Made by a program: the position numbers and the translations under genes. Shown here piece after piece: positions 8,502 to 15,410 of a stretch of 15,598 nucleotides of DNA. How positions within the stretch are numbered: the first letter of the stretch is position 1; each line of letters begins with the position of its first letter. The stretch is from Flavobacteriaceae bacterium (GTDB lineage: Bacteria > Bacteroidota > Bacteroidia > Flavobacteriales > Flavobacteriaceae), in NCBI GenBank assembly GCA_002700405.1, contig PACY01000033.1:6312-21909 (forward strand), read 5' to 3'. The notes beneath the pieces were generated by a model. That model was given only the letters and a program-made list of their open reading frames with translations, made no database searches and was not told the origin of the DNA.

Positions 8502-10181
8502 TTAAAATCCTATAGCAGTGTCATCCCCTCTATTATCAGCACCACCTTCCAAAAAACCTGAAGGAAGAGCTAATATTCCATCTACAATTCCAATAGGATC
8601 TTTATAGCCAATATTATATCCAAATAGCTTTAGCTCTTCAATTAACTTAGGGCTAAATGAATTAGATTCAATTTTTATTGAATCAGGCATCCATTGATGA
8701 TGAAATCTAGGAGAATTTACTGCCTTATTCATGTTCATATCAAACTCATGCACATTTAATATTGTTTGCAGTACAGAAGTTATTATTCTTGATCCACCTG
8801 GAGATCCTAATGTCATTAGCAATTTATTATCCTTTTCAACTATTGTGGGTGTCATTGAGCTTAACATCCTTTTTTGAGGTTCTATTTTATTTGCACTTCC
8901 ACCTATTAATCCAAACATATTTGGTGATCCAGGTTTAGAGCTAAAATCATCCATTTCATTATTTAGAAAAAACCCTAGTTCAGAGCAATATAATTGTGAT
9001 CCATATGTGCCATTTAAGGTTGTTGTAACTGAAATAGCATTTCCAAACTGATCAACAATGGAGTAATGAGTTGTCTCTTCACTTTCTAATATTTCAACTT
9101 TTCCATATGATATTTCATCAGATGGGGTAGGAGAGTCGAAAGAAAAATTACTCATCCTATCTAATATATATTCATCTGAAACTAATTCTTCTTTAGGAAT
9201 ACTTACAAAATCTGGGTCTCCCAAGTAATAACTTCTATCTGCAAAAGATCTTCTCTCAGCTTCTACTAGAAGTTTGAAATAATCTAATGAATTATGTTCC
9301 ATTTTGTGAATTTCATAAGGCTCAATCATTTTCATTATTTGCTCTAAGCAGATTCCTCCACTTGAAGGAGGAGACATGGAAATAATTTTTAAATTATCAT
9401 AGCTAAATTCAATAGGATCTCTCCAAACAGCTTCATAAAGCTCTAAATCTTTTAATGAGATAATACCATTATTGTCATTAATAAAGTCTACTAGTTTTTT
9501 TGCAGTTTTACCTTTATAGAACTCATCTCTTCCGTTCTTCATAATTCTGTCTAAGGTATTTGCTAGATTTGGAAATTTTAATGTATCTCCTCTGTTTATT
9601 TTTCCTTGAAAAGGAATTTTCTCTTTATTAGCTAGTTTAAAATAATTTTGATGTCTTTTTATTCTATTGCTTTGTTTTTTTGTAATAATTATCCCATTTT
9701 TTGCCAGATCAATTGCAGGCTGAAACAATGCCTCTATTGGAAGGGATCCAAATTTGCTATGTACTTCAAAGATTCCGGCAATTGTTCCTGGAACACCAAC
9801 AGCCATTGCCCCAACTAAACTCATGCCTTTAATAATATTACCTTCATCATCTAAGTACATGTCTTTTGTTGCGGTAAGTGCAGCTTTTTCTCTGTAATCT
9901 AATGCTCCTGTCTGACCATCTGCTTTTCTGTACACCATGAAACCACCTCCACCAATGTTTCCAGCAGACTGGTAGGAAACTGCTAATGCTAGATCTGTAG
10001 CAATCATGGCATCAAATGCATTTCCTCCTTTTTTTAAGATTTCAACTCCAATTTTACTAGCTTCTTCTCTAGCAGAAACAACCATTCCATTTTTAGCTAT
10101 TAATCCTTGATTTGTAGGCTTGTCAATACATGAGAATATTATAATAAAAAGGCTAAATAAGTAGAGTAAATTTCTTTTCAT
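8502..10181 (-). CDS. ggt: Gamma-glutamyltransferase, lipoprotein form
   Basis: This Ntn-hydrolase cleaves or transfers the gamma-glutamyl group of glutathione and related peptides outside the cytoplasm. The 559-residue precursor begins with a lipoprotein signal: KR, a hydrophobic run and IIFSC, so Cys18 is the likely lipidated residue and the enzyme is membrane-anchored in the envelope. It should self-cleave before Thr370 in the motif ETTHYSIVD (369-377), giving large and small subunits; Thr370 is also the catalytic nucleophile. Other family landmarks are DYREKA (95-100, substrate-binding Arg97), PPSSGG (271-276), FFLNNEMDDF (404-413), KRMLSSMTPT (437-446, oxyanion serines 441-442), GSPGGSRI (459-466) and the C-terminal GADNRGDDTAIGF. 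It is the first gene of the minus-strand run leading into uvrA, with its own candidate promoter upstream. Confidence 0.96.
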   Translation of the reverse strand: MKRNLLYLFSLFIIIFSCIDKPTNQGLIAKNGMVVSAREEASKIGVEILKKGGNAFDAMIATDLALAVSYQSAGNIGGGGFMVYRKADGQTGALDYREKAALTATKDMYLDDEGNIIKGMSLVGAMAVGVPGTIAGIFEVHSKFGSLPIEALFQPAIDLAKNGIIITKKQSNRIKRHQNYFKLANKEKIPFQGKINRGDTLKFPNLANTLDRIMKNGRDEFYKGKTAKKLVDFINDNNGIISLKDLELYEAVWRDPIEFSYDNLKIISMSPPSSGGICLEQIMKMIEPYEIHKMEHNSLDYFKLLVEAERRSFADRSYYLGDPDFVSIPKEELVSDEYILDRMSNFSFDSPTPSDEISYGKVEILESEETTHYSIVDQFGNAISVTTTLNGTYGSQLYCSELGFFLNNEMDDFSSKPGSPNMFGLIGGSANKIEPQKRMLSSMTPTIVEKDNKLLMTLGSPGGSRIITSVLQTILNVHEFDMNMNKAVNSPRFHHQWMPDSIKIESNSFSPKLIEELKLFGYNIGYKDPIGIVDGILALPSGFLEGGADNRGDDTAIGF

Positions 10182-10218
10182 TTATAAGCTATGTTAAATT
10201 ATTTCTAAAATACAAATT

Positions 10219-10226
10219 CAAATTTA
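10219..10226 (-). promoter_or_regulatory. Candidate -7 promoter element for the ggt run
   Basis: On the minus strand the gap reads TAAATTTG, an exact match to the Bacteroidota sigma-A -7 consensus TAnnTTTG. It ends 37 nt before the ggt ATG, leaving an untranslated leader of roughly 30 nt. No clear TTG at about -33 was found, so this rests on the -7 match and its position alone. Confidence 0.5.
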
Positions 10227-10246
10227 GTTTAACATGGCTTAAGTAG

Positions 10247-10254
10247 TATATTTG
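10247..10254 (+). promoter_or_regulatory. Candidate -7 promoter element for glmM
   Basis: TATATTTG matches TAnnTTTG exactly and ends 17 nt before the glmM ATG, implying a leader of only about 10-13 nt. A TTTAG at 10223-10227 sits at about the right distance for a weak -33 element. That region overlaps the opposing ggt -7 box, so the two divergent promoters probably share space. Confidence 0.55.
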
Positions 10255-10271
10255 CATTATAATATTTTTAG

Positions 10272-11654
10272 ATGCCATTAATAAAATCAATTTCAGGAAT
10301 AAGAGGTACAATTGGAGATAAAGTAGGAGAAGACTTAACTCCTACAGATATTATTTTATATACATCTTCCTATGCCATGTGGGTAAAAAACAACTCGAAT
10401 AAAAAACTAAATACAATAGTAGTTGGTAGGGACGCAAGAATTTCTGGAGAAATGGTTCAGGGTTTTGTAATTGACACTCTAATTTCATTAGGATTTAATG
10501 TTGTTAGTTTAAACCTATCAACAACTCCTACCGTAGAAATTGCTGTTCCAATGGAAAATGCGGATGGAGGTATAATAATAACAGCAAGTCACAATCCAAA
10601 GAACTGGAATGCTTTAAAATTATTAAACTCAAAAGGAGAATTTCTTAGCTCATTGGACGGACAAGAGGTCTTAAAAATTTCTAAAACCTTCAATGCTGAC
10701 TTACATCAACCAGAAAAAACAGGAGAGTTAGTTGAGAAGGACAGCTATATAGATATTCATATTAATGAAATACTAAAATTAGATTTAGTAGATATAGAAT
10801 CAATAAAGAATAGAGGTTATAAAATTGTTGTTGATGCAGTTAATTCAACTGGAGGTATAGCAGTGCCAAAACTTTTAGAAAAACTTGGAGTAAATGTTAT
10901 AAAATTATATTGTGATCCAACTGGGGATTTTCCGCACAACCCAGAACCGTTAAAAGAAAATCTCTCAGATTTATCTAATCTAGTGTCAGAACAAGAAGCA
11001 GACCTTGGAATTGTTGTAGATCCCGATGTCGATAGATTGGCTTTTGTATCTGAAAATGGAGATATTTTTGGCGAAGAATATACATTAGTTGCATGTGCTG
11101 ACTATGTTTTAGGTATTGTTCCAGGCCCTACAGTGAGTAACCTTAGTTCTACAAGAGCATTAAAAGATGTCTCGGACACTCATAATTGTGAATATAATTC
11201 TAGTGCAGTTGGAGAGGTTAATGTTGTTGAAATGATGAAAAACACTAAAGCAGTTATTGGAGGTGAAGGTAATGGAGGAATAATACTTCCTAGTATTCAT
11301 TATGGAAGGGATGCTTTAGTTGGTATAGCATTATTTTTAAGTCATCTTTCTAAAAGTGAATTGAAGTGTTCAGAGCTAAGAGATAAATATCCTAATTATT
11401 TTATGAGTAAGAAGAAAAAACAGCTAGATTCAGGATTTGATTATAATAATATGATAGAATACCTTAAAACTAAATATGCTTCAGAAAAGATAAATTTAGT
11501 TGACGGATTAAAGATTGATTTTTCAGATTCATGGGTTCAACTTAGAAAAAGTAATACGGAACCAATTATTAGAATTTATTCAGAAGCTAAAACTCAAGCT
11601 TTAGCAGATGAAATATCAGACAAATTTATTCAAGAGATTGAGTCTATCAGCTAG
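10272..11654 (+). CDS. glmM: Phosphoglucosamine mutase
   Basis: The 460-residue protein is an alpha-D-phosphohexomutase and best fits GlmM, which converts glucosamine 6-phosphate to glucosamine 1-phosphate for UDP-GlcNAc, the precursor of peptidoglycan and lipid A. All four domain signatures are visible in order: the phosphoserine loop ITASHNP (103-109, Ser106), the Mg loop DPDVDR (250-255), the sugar-binding loop GGEGNGG (330-336) and the phosphate-binding loop RKSNTEP (425-431). The N-terminal SISGIRGTIGD (6-16) is also typical. A phosphomannomutase or phosphoglucomutase role cannot be fully excluded from motifs, but the envelope-gene context supports GlmM. It has its own candidate promoter and abuts the convergent acyltransferase gene with no spacer (stop at 11652-11654; the neighbour's stop begins at 11655). 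Confidence 0.9.
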   Translation: MPLIKSISGIRGTIGDKVGEDLTPTDIILYTSSYAMWVKNNSNKKLNTIVVGRDARISGEMVQGFVIDTLISLGFNVVSLNLSTTPTVEIAVPMENADGGIIITASHNPKNWNALKLLNSKGEFLSSLDGQEVLKISKTFNADLHQPEKTGELVEKDSYIDIHINEILKLDLVDIESIKNRGYKIVVDAVNSTGGIAVPKLLEKLGVNVIKLYCDPTGDFPHNPEPLKENLSDLSNLVSEQEADLGIVVDPDVDRLAFVSENGDIFGEEYTLVACADYVLGIVPGPTVSNLSSTRALKDVSDTHNCEYNSSAVGEVNVVEMMKNTKAVIGGEGNGGIILPSIHYGRDALVGIALFLSHLSKSELKCSELRDKYPNYFMSKKKKQLDSGFDYNNMIEYLKTKYASEKINLVDGLKIDFSDSWVQLRKSNTEPIIRIYSEAKTQALADEISDKFIQEIESIS

Positions 11655-12542
11655 TTAATTTGGCTGAGGGGTCTTGTTTTTGTGTTTCCACCTTCTATGA
11701 GACCACAAATATAAATCAGGTTTAGTGTAAATTTCTTTTTCAACTAATTTCATGTACTTATCAGTTAGTTCGTAGTCTTTATAGTCTCTTGGGGTTGTAG
11801 TTATTTTTTCAAATGTGACCTCATAGTAACCTCTTTTTAGTTTTTCAATTTTCATAAAAACTAATGCAAAGTTGTGTTCTTTTGCTATCATTTCAGCGCC
11901 AGTATGTATTGGAACCCATATATTCATAAAATAATTCCAATGATGTGATTTTTGTAATCGAGGAGTTTGGTCAGATGCAAATGCGTATAAATCTAATGTG
12001 CCTGATTTAGCATTTTCTGCAATTGTTTTTCTAGTTTCTTTTGTATGTATTAAACGCCCGTTGTATCTGCTACGAATTCTTTTAATTAGTCTATCAAAGT
12101 ATTTGTTTCTTAATCTCTTATATACTGCATAAAAATTATATTTTATAAATCTGTCTATTATAAACATCCATTCAAATCCATTAAAATGACCACAAAGTAC
12201 AATTGCACTTTGGTTATTATTCTCAATCTCATTAATTACTTCAATGTTTTTGAATTTGAATCTTGATTTCATCTCATCCTCTGAGATATTAAGTGACTTA
12301 AAAGATTCCATAAATGTATCTGTAGAATTTATTACAGATGTTTTGCTGATTTCTTGTATCTCTTCTTCAGATTTGTCTGGAAATACCATCTTTAAGTTAT
12401 TATAGATAGTTTCTCTTCTATATCTAACTACATAATATACTACAAAGAATAATAAATCTGAGAGAATATATAGAACTCTAAAGCTTACCCTAGATATAAC
12501 CCAAATTATTGGGTAATAAAATATATAAGATAGTAGTTTCAT
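11655..12542 (-). CDS. Lipid A-type lysophospholipid acyltransferase (LpxL/HtrB family)
   Basis: This protein of about 295 residues matches the LpxL/HtrB family, which adds a secondary acyl chain to lipid A precursors at the inner membrane. Numbering is from a GTG one codon upstream. It has an N-terminal membrane segment (about 5-40), the catalytic H-x4-E motif in LCGHFNGFEW (His120, Glu125), a basic stretch after it (RLRNKYFDRLIKRIRSR, 144-160), the SDQTPR substrate motif (191-196) and a C-terminal LWSHRRWKHK (280-289). The longest frame starts at GTG 12545, immediately followed by ATG 12542; the ATG is chosen because neighbours here start with ATG. Bacteroidota often have this gene beside glmM and a rhomboid, as seen here. 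Acyl donor and the lipid A position modified cannot be deduced. Confidence 0.88.
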   Translation of the reverse strand: MKLLSYIFYYPIIWVISRVSFRVLYILSDLLFFVVYYVVRYRRETIYNNLKMVFPDKSEEEIQEISKTSVINSTDTFMESFKSLNISEDEMKSRFKFKNIEVINEIENNNQSAIVLCGHFNGFEWMFIIDRFIKYNFYAVYKRLRNKYFDRLIKRIRSRYNGRLIHTKETRKTIAENAKSGTLDLYAFASDQTPRLQKSHHWNYFMNIWVPIHTGAEMIAKEHNFALVFMKIEKLKRGYYEVTFEKITTTPRDYKDYELTDKYMKLVEKEIYTKPDLYLWSHRRWKHKNKTPQPN

Positions 12543-12561
12543 CACTTAAATAAGTATGAGG

Positions 12562-12569
12562 CAAATATA
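12562..12569 (-). promoter_or_regulatory. Candidate -7 promoter element for the acyltransferase gene
   Basis: The minus strand reads TATATTTG, an exact TAnnTTTG match ending 19 nt before the acyltransferase ATG, close to the 17-nt spacing seen at glmM. It forms the left arm of an inverted repeat with the opposing box at 12573-12580. No clear -33 TTG was found. Confidence 0.55.
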
Positions 12570-12572
12570 TGT

Positions 12573-12580
12573 TATATTTG
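12573..12580 (+). promoter_or_regulatory. Candidate -7 promoter element for the rhomboid gene
   Basis: TATATTTG on the plus strand is an exact TAnnTTTG match, 39 nt before the rhomboid start codon. It is separated by only 3 bp from the identical box on the other strand, so RNA polymerase could hardly occupy both at once. Confidence 0.5.
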
Positions 12581-12619
12581 GTTTGAATAATTAATATTAA
12601 CTAATATTTAATTCAAATT

Positions 12620-13237
12620 TTGACAAGCTTTCTTTTAATAATTGCTAATGTAATCTTCTCATATAGAGGATTTAAAGACAGGTATTTTTTTGATAAGTAT
12701 AAGTTTAACCCTAATGCAATAAAAAAGGGAGAAAACATAAGGTATGTATCTTCAGGATTTCTACATGTCAATCAAGGCCACCTTTTTGTAAATATGTTCA
12801 CTTTATTTTTCTTTGCTCCGGTCGTCATTAGATTGCTAGGAGACATAAGTTTTATATTAATTTATTTAGTTAGTCTTTATGTCGGAAATCTTATAACCTA
12901 TAGATTAAATAAACATAGAATTAACTATAATGCAGTAGGGGCAAGTGGTGCTGTTATGGGAGTAGTATATTCTTCAATCTTATTATATCCTGACATGACC
13001 CTTTATTTTATTATAATTCCAATGCCAGCATATGTTTTTGGGTTATTATATCTATGGTATTCAATCTATTCAATGAAGAACGTTAGAGATAATATTGGCC
13101 ATGAAGCTCATTTAGGTGGTGCTATTGCAGGGTTTTTTCTAACAATTCTTCTAAAACCTGATATATTGGCAAATAGCTTTTTTACTGTATTAATCCTTAT
13201 GATTCCAATAATTTATTTTTATCTGAAGAATAGATAA
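12620..13237 (+). CDS. Rhomboid family intramembrane serine protease
   Basis: The 205-residue polytopic membrane protein has the rhomboid catalytic layout. HVNQGHLFVN (49-58) gives the His54/Asn58 oxyanion region, GASGAVMG (107-114) carries the nucleophile Ser109, and GHEAHLGGAIAG (160-171) carries the catalytic His164. About six hydrophobic segments are visible, the six-helix core size for bacterial rhomboids. Rhomboids cut substrate proteins within or next to their transmembrane helices; the substrate here is unknown. The start codon appears to be TTG at 12620: there is no in-frame ATG until Met59, inside the catalytic region, and the TTG reading gives a proper first transmembrane helix (SFLLIIANVIFSY). 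The gene diverges from the acyltransferase gene and is followed 27 bp later by mnmE. Confidence 0.92.
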   Translation: MTSFLLIIANVIFSYRGFKDRYFFDKYKFNPNAIKKGENIRYVSSGFLHVNQGHLFVNMFTLFFFAPVVIRLLGDISFILIYLVSLYVGNLITYRLNKHRINYNAVGASGAVMGVVYSSILLYPDMTLYFIIIPMPAYVFGLLYLWYSIYSMKNVRDNIGHEAHLGGAIAGFFLTILLKPDILANSFFTVLILMIPIIYFYLKNR

Positions 13238-13247
13238 TATAAAATAC

Positions 13248-13255
13248 TATTTTTG
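13248..13255 (+). promoter_or_regulatory. Candidate -7 promoter element for mnmE
   Basis: TATTTTTG matches TAnnTTTG exactly in the 27-bp gap between rhomboid and mnmE, 9 nt before the chosen mnmE ATG. The implied leader would be only a few nucleotides, which weakens the call; readthrough from the rhomboid promoter may matter more. Confidence 0.35.
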
Positions 13256-13264
13256 AATTTGTAT

Positions 13265-14653
13265 ATGATAGATAATGATAATATAATTGCATTAGCGACT
13301 GCTTCAGGATCAGGTGCTATTTCTATAATTAGAGTCTCAGGTCCAAAAACTATAGAGATAACAGACTCGTTATTTAAATCTAAAGATGGCTCTAATCTTC
13401 TAGAAAAAAACTCACATACTATAACCTTAGGAGATATAGTAGATAATTCTAGAGTAATTGATGAAGTTTTGGTTTCACTATTTATTTCGCCAAAATCATA
13501 TACGGGTGAAAACGTGGTAGAAATCTCATGTCATGGAAGTAGTTATGTGCAAAAGGAAATAATTAAGTTATTCATAGATAATGGATGTAGGGCTGCAAAG
13601 GCAGGAGAGTTTACTTTAAGAGCATTTTTAAACGGAAAAATAGATTTAAGCCAAGCTGAGGCAGTTGCTGATTTAATATCAAGCAAGAGCTCAGCTTCTC
13701 ATAAGATCGCCTTAGATCAAATGAGAGGAGGTTTTAAGAGCGATATTAAAGAACTAAGACAACAGCTTTTAGATTTTGCCTCTTTGATTGAATTAGAATT
13801 AGATTTTACTGAAGAAGATGTAGAATTCGCAAATCTTAAAGAATTAACTAAACTAATCCATAAAATAAAAAATACAATATCAATTTTAATAGATTCATTT
13901 GCTACGGGAAATGTAATAAAGAATGGTATCCCAATAGTAATAGCAGGCGAACCAAATACAGGAAAATCAACGCTGTTAAACGCAATACTTAATGACGATA
14001 GGGCAATTGTTAGTGATATACCAGGAACAACCAGAGATACAGTTGAGGATGAGCTAATATTAGATGGTATTAATTATAGGTTTATTGATACAGCAGGAAT
14101 AAGAACTACAAAAGATGAAATTGAGAGTATTGGAATAAGTAAGACATTTGAAAAGATTGAAAACTCTACCATCATACTTTATATGCTTGATTGTTCAGAC
14201 ATTAATAAGGATAAAATAGAATCATCTAAAGCGATTGTAAATAAAATAACAAATGATTTTTCAGATAAAAAACTACTTATAGTTGCTAATAAAATTGATA
14301 TTGGAGACAGTAAATTGGTTGAATCTAATTTCAGTGACTTTTCACTTTGCTGTATAAGTGCAAAAGATGGCACTAATATAGAGAACTTGAAAAAACACAT
14401 TTCATCGTGTGTCGATTTAAATGAATTTAACACAAGCTCATCTATTGTAACTAATTCTAGACATTATGACTTGTTATGTAAAACATCTATTGAGATTGAA
14501 AATGTATTAAAGGGAATTGATAATAAAATATCAGGAGATTTATTAGCTATTGATATTCGTCAAGCACTTCAGCACCTAGGTGAATTAACAGGTGAGGTTA
14601 CAAATGACGAGGTTCTAGGTAACATATTTTCTAAATTCTGTATCGGGAAGTAA
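13265..14653 (+). CDS. mnmE: tRNA uridine-5-carboxymethylaminomethyl modification GTPase
   Basis: MnmE works with MnmG to modify uridine 34 in the wobble position of certain tRNAs, using folate and GTP hydrolysis. With the ATG at 13265 the product has 462 residues, a normal length, and begins MIDNDNIIALAT as expected. A longer frame from TTG 13253 would add four residues and lie on a promoter-like box, so it is not used. Order of features: N-terminal folate-binding domain with NVVEISCHGS (about 84-93); central helical domain; inserted Ras-like G domain with G1 GEPNTGKS (228-235), DIPGTTRD (251-258), DTAG (275-278) and NKID (342-345); and the C-terminal FCIGK with Cys459, the universal MnmE ending. 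It is followed by a short AT-rich gap with a weak terminator-like element. Confidence 0.97.
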   Translation: MIDNDNIIALATASGSGAISIIRVSGPKTIEITDSLFKSKDGSNLLEKNSHTITLGDIVDNSRVIDEVLVSLFISPKSYTGENVVEISCHGSSYVQKEIIKLFIDNGCRAAKAGEFTLRAFLNGKIDLSQAEAVADLISSKSSASHKIALDQMRGGFKSDIKELRQQLLDFASLIELELDFTEEDVEFANLKELTKLIHKIKNTISILIDSFATGNVIKNGIPIVIAGEPNTGKSTLLNAILNDDRAIVSDIPGTTRDTVEDELILDGINYRFIDTAGIRTTKDEIESIGISKTFEKIENSTIILYMLDCSDINKDKIESSKAIVNKITNDFSDKKLLIVANKIDIGDSKLVESNFSDFSLCCISAKDGTNIENLKKHISSCVDLNEFNTSSSIVTNSRHYDLLCKTSIEIENVLKGIDNKISGDLLAIDIRQALQHLGELTGEVTNDEVLGNIFSKFCIGK

Positions 14654-14654
14654 G

Positions 14655-14697
14655 TGATTGAAAATCAACTAGTTACACAAATATAATCATTTTTTTT
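14655..14697 (+). terminator. Weak terminator-like element after mnmE
   Basis: Just past the mnmE stop, TGATT (14655-14659) can pair with AATCA either at 14663-14667 (3-nt loop) or at 14685-14689, the latter directly followed by eight T residues (14690-14697). The stems are short and A/T-rich, so termination would be inefficient. Confidence 0.3.
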
Positions 14698-14705
14698 GTT
14701 ATGTC

Positions 14706-14732
14706 AAAATTATTGTAAATTGTAGGTATGAA
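14706..14732 (+). repeat. 27-nt direct repeat, copy 1 (leader and start of the 64-residue protein gene)
   Basis: This 27-nt stretch is identical to 15384-15410. It holds the 22 nt before an ATG plus ATGAA itself, with the internal pattern ATTGT (14712-14716), AAA, TTGTA (14720-14724), GGT, ATG. Identity stops at both ends of the unit. Confidence 0.95.
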
Positions 14733-14922
14733 CGCTTTTATTGCTGTATTACTAGTGTTTTTCGCTGGTGTTTTAATTTTTTGTTATGGTCTCTGGGAAG
14801 ACAGCGACTACAGCACTACTTACTCATCAAGCATTGGTGAGAGTGACTTTAGGACATATGGAAAATTTGTAATGACAGGTGCGTTGATTATCCTTCTAAT
14901 AGTGATTGTTGTATCCAAATAA
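14728..14922 (+). CDS. Small two-helix membrane protein, unrecognised
   Basis: The 64-residue product is not one I recognise. It has a first transmembrane helix at about residues 3-22 (NAFIAVLLV onward, ending FCYGLW), an outside or inside loop rich in Ser, Thr, Tyr and Asp (23-45), and a second helix at about 47-62 ending in SK. It lacks a cleavable signal or lipobox. The ATG is preceded by the 27-nt repeat that also precedes the lipoprotein gene at the right edge, and the next gene starts 15 bp after its stop, so it likely heads a small operon. The clean reading frame, membrane composition and leader support a real gene. Function is unknown. Confidence 0.65.
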   Translation: MNAFIAVLLVFFAGVLIFCYGLWEDSDYSTTYSSSIGESDFRTYGKFVMTGALIILLIVIVVSK

Positions 14923-14937
14923 ATTGTTTGTTGTAAA
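14923..14937 (+). repeat. Degenerate third copy of the leader motif
   Basis: The 15-bp gap before the ATG at 14938 reads ATTGT, TTG, TTGTA, AA, then ATGAA. It matches the exact repeat copies in ATTGT-N3-TTGTA and the ATGAA that follows, differing in the three middle bases and shortening the spacer to the ATG by one base. Confidence 0.55.
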
Positions 14938-15360
14938 ATGAATTTAAAAGTTGTTAGATATAAAAATTATGGATGCACTATGGAATCAGAAGAAGATGAG
15001 ACACCATATGGCAATAAATTTTTTTGGTCTTTTTTTGAACTTAATAATGGAGAAATTATTGATTTGAATTTCACAGAGAACTTTAAAAATGGGAAGGTGT
15101 CTTCTATTGATTATCATTTTGCATATACTAAACACGAATTAAAAAATGGAGAAGTTATTGAATATAAGTTTGGCAATGCTAAACCAAATACCAAAGAAAT
15201 ATCTGATGAGTTTTTTGATTGGTTTGATTCTCTTCCGCCAGCAAAAGATATAAAAGAACTTTATTGCCCTTCAGAAAATGAAGAAAAATGTGTTAAAGAG
15301 TTCTTTAATAAAAACATATTGGAAACTAAAGAGGTTGCAACAAATATTGTTAATGTCTAA
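14938..15360 (+). CDS. Acidic soluble protein with an internal repeat, unrecognised
   Basis: The 140-residue protein has no signal peptide or membrane segment and I cannot assign it to a family. It is rich in Glu, Asp, Lys, Asn and Phe. A short repeat is visible: ELNNGEIIDLNF (34-45) and ELKNGEVIEYKF (67-78), a 12-residue pattern ELxNGExI(D/E)xxF spaced 33 residues apart, which could be two equivalent beta-hairpins. After it comes a helical-looking half (86-128) with a motif EFFDWFDSLPP (91-101) and two cysteines (110, 118). The gene begins 15 bp after the small membrane protein and ends 45 bp before the lipoprotein gene, so all three are probably cotranscribed. The gene looks real; its function is not predictable. 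Confidence 0.65.
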   Translation: MNLKVVRYKNYGCTMESEEDETPYGNKFFWSFFELNNGEIIDLNFTENFKNGKVSSIDYHFAYTKHELKNGEVIEYKFGNAKPNTKEISDEFFDWFDSLPPAKDIKELYCPSENEEKCVKEFFNKNILETKEVATNIVNV

Positions 15361-15383
15361 ATCATAGGCAATCTTCTTCTTTT

Positions 15384-15410
15384 AAAATTATTGTAAATTG
15401 TAGGTATGAA
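15384..15410 (+). repeat. 27-nt direct repeat, copy 2 (leader and start of the lipoprotein gene)
   Basis: Identical over 27 nt to 14706-14732, again ending with ATGAA at a gene start, with ATTGT at 15390-15394 and TTGTA at 15398-15402. Downstream coding sequence is unrelated to that of copy 1, so only the leader is shared. Confidence 0.95.

Noticed and set aside
12543..12545. GTG start for the acyltransferase gene
   Set aside because: It directly precedes an ATG, which is the more usual start in this window.
13253..13255. TTG start giving a 466-residue MnmE
   Set aside because: The ATG at 13265 gives the N-terminus typical of MnmE, and the TTG falls within the candidate -7 promoter box.
14179..14433. 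An 84-codon minus-strand open frame within mnmE
   Set aside because: It is antisense to the G domain of mnmE and has no supporting features.
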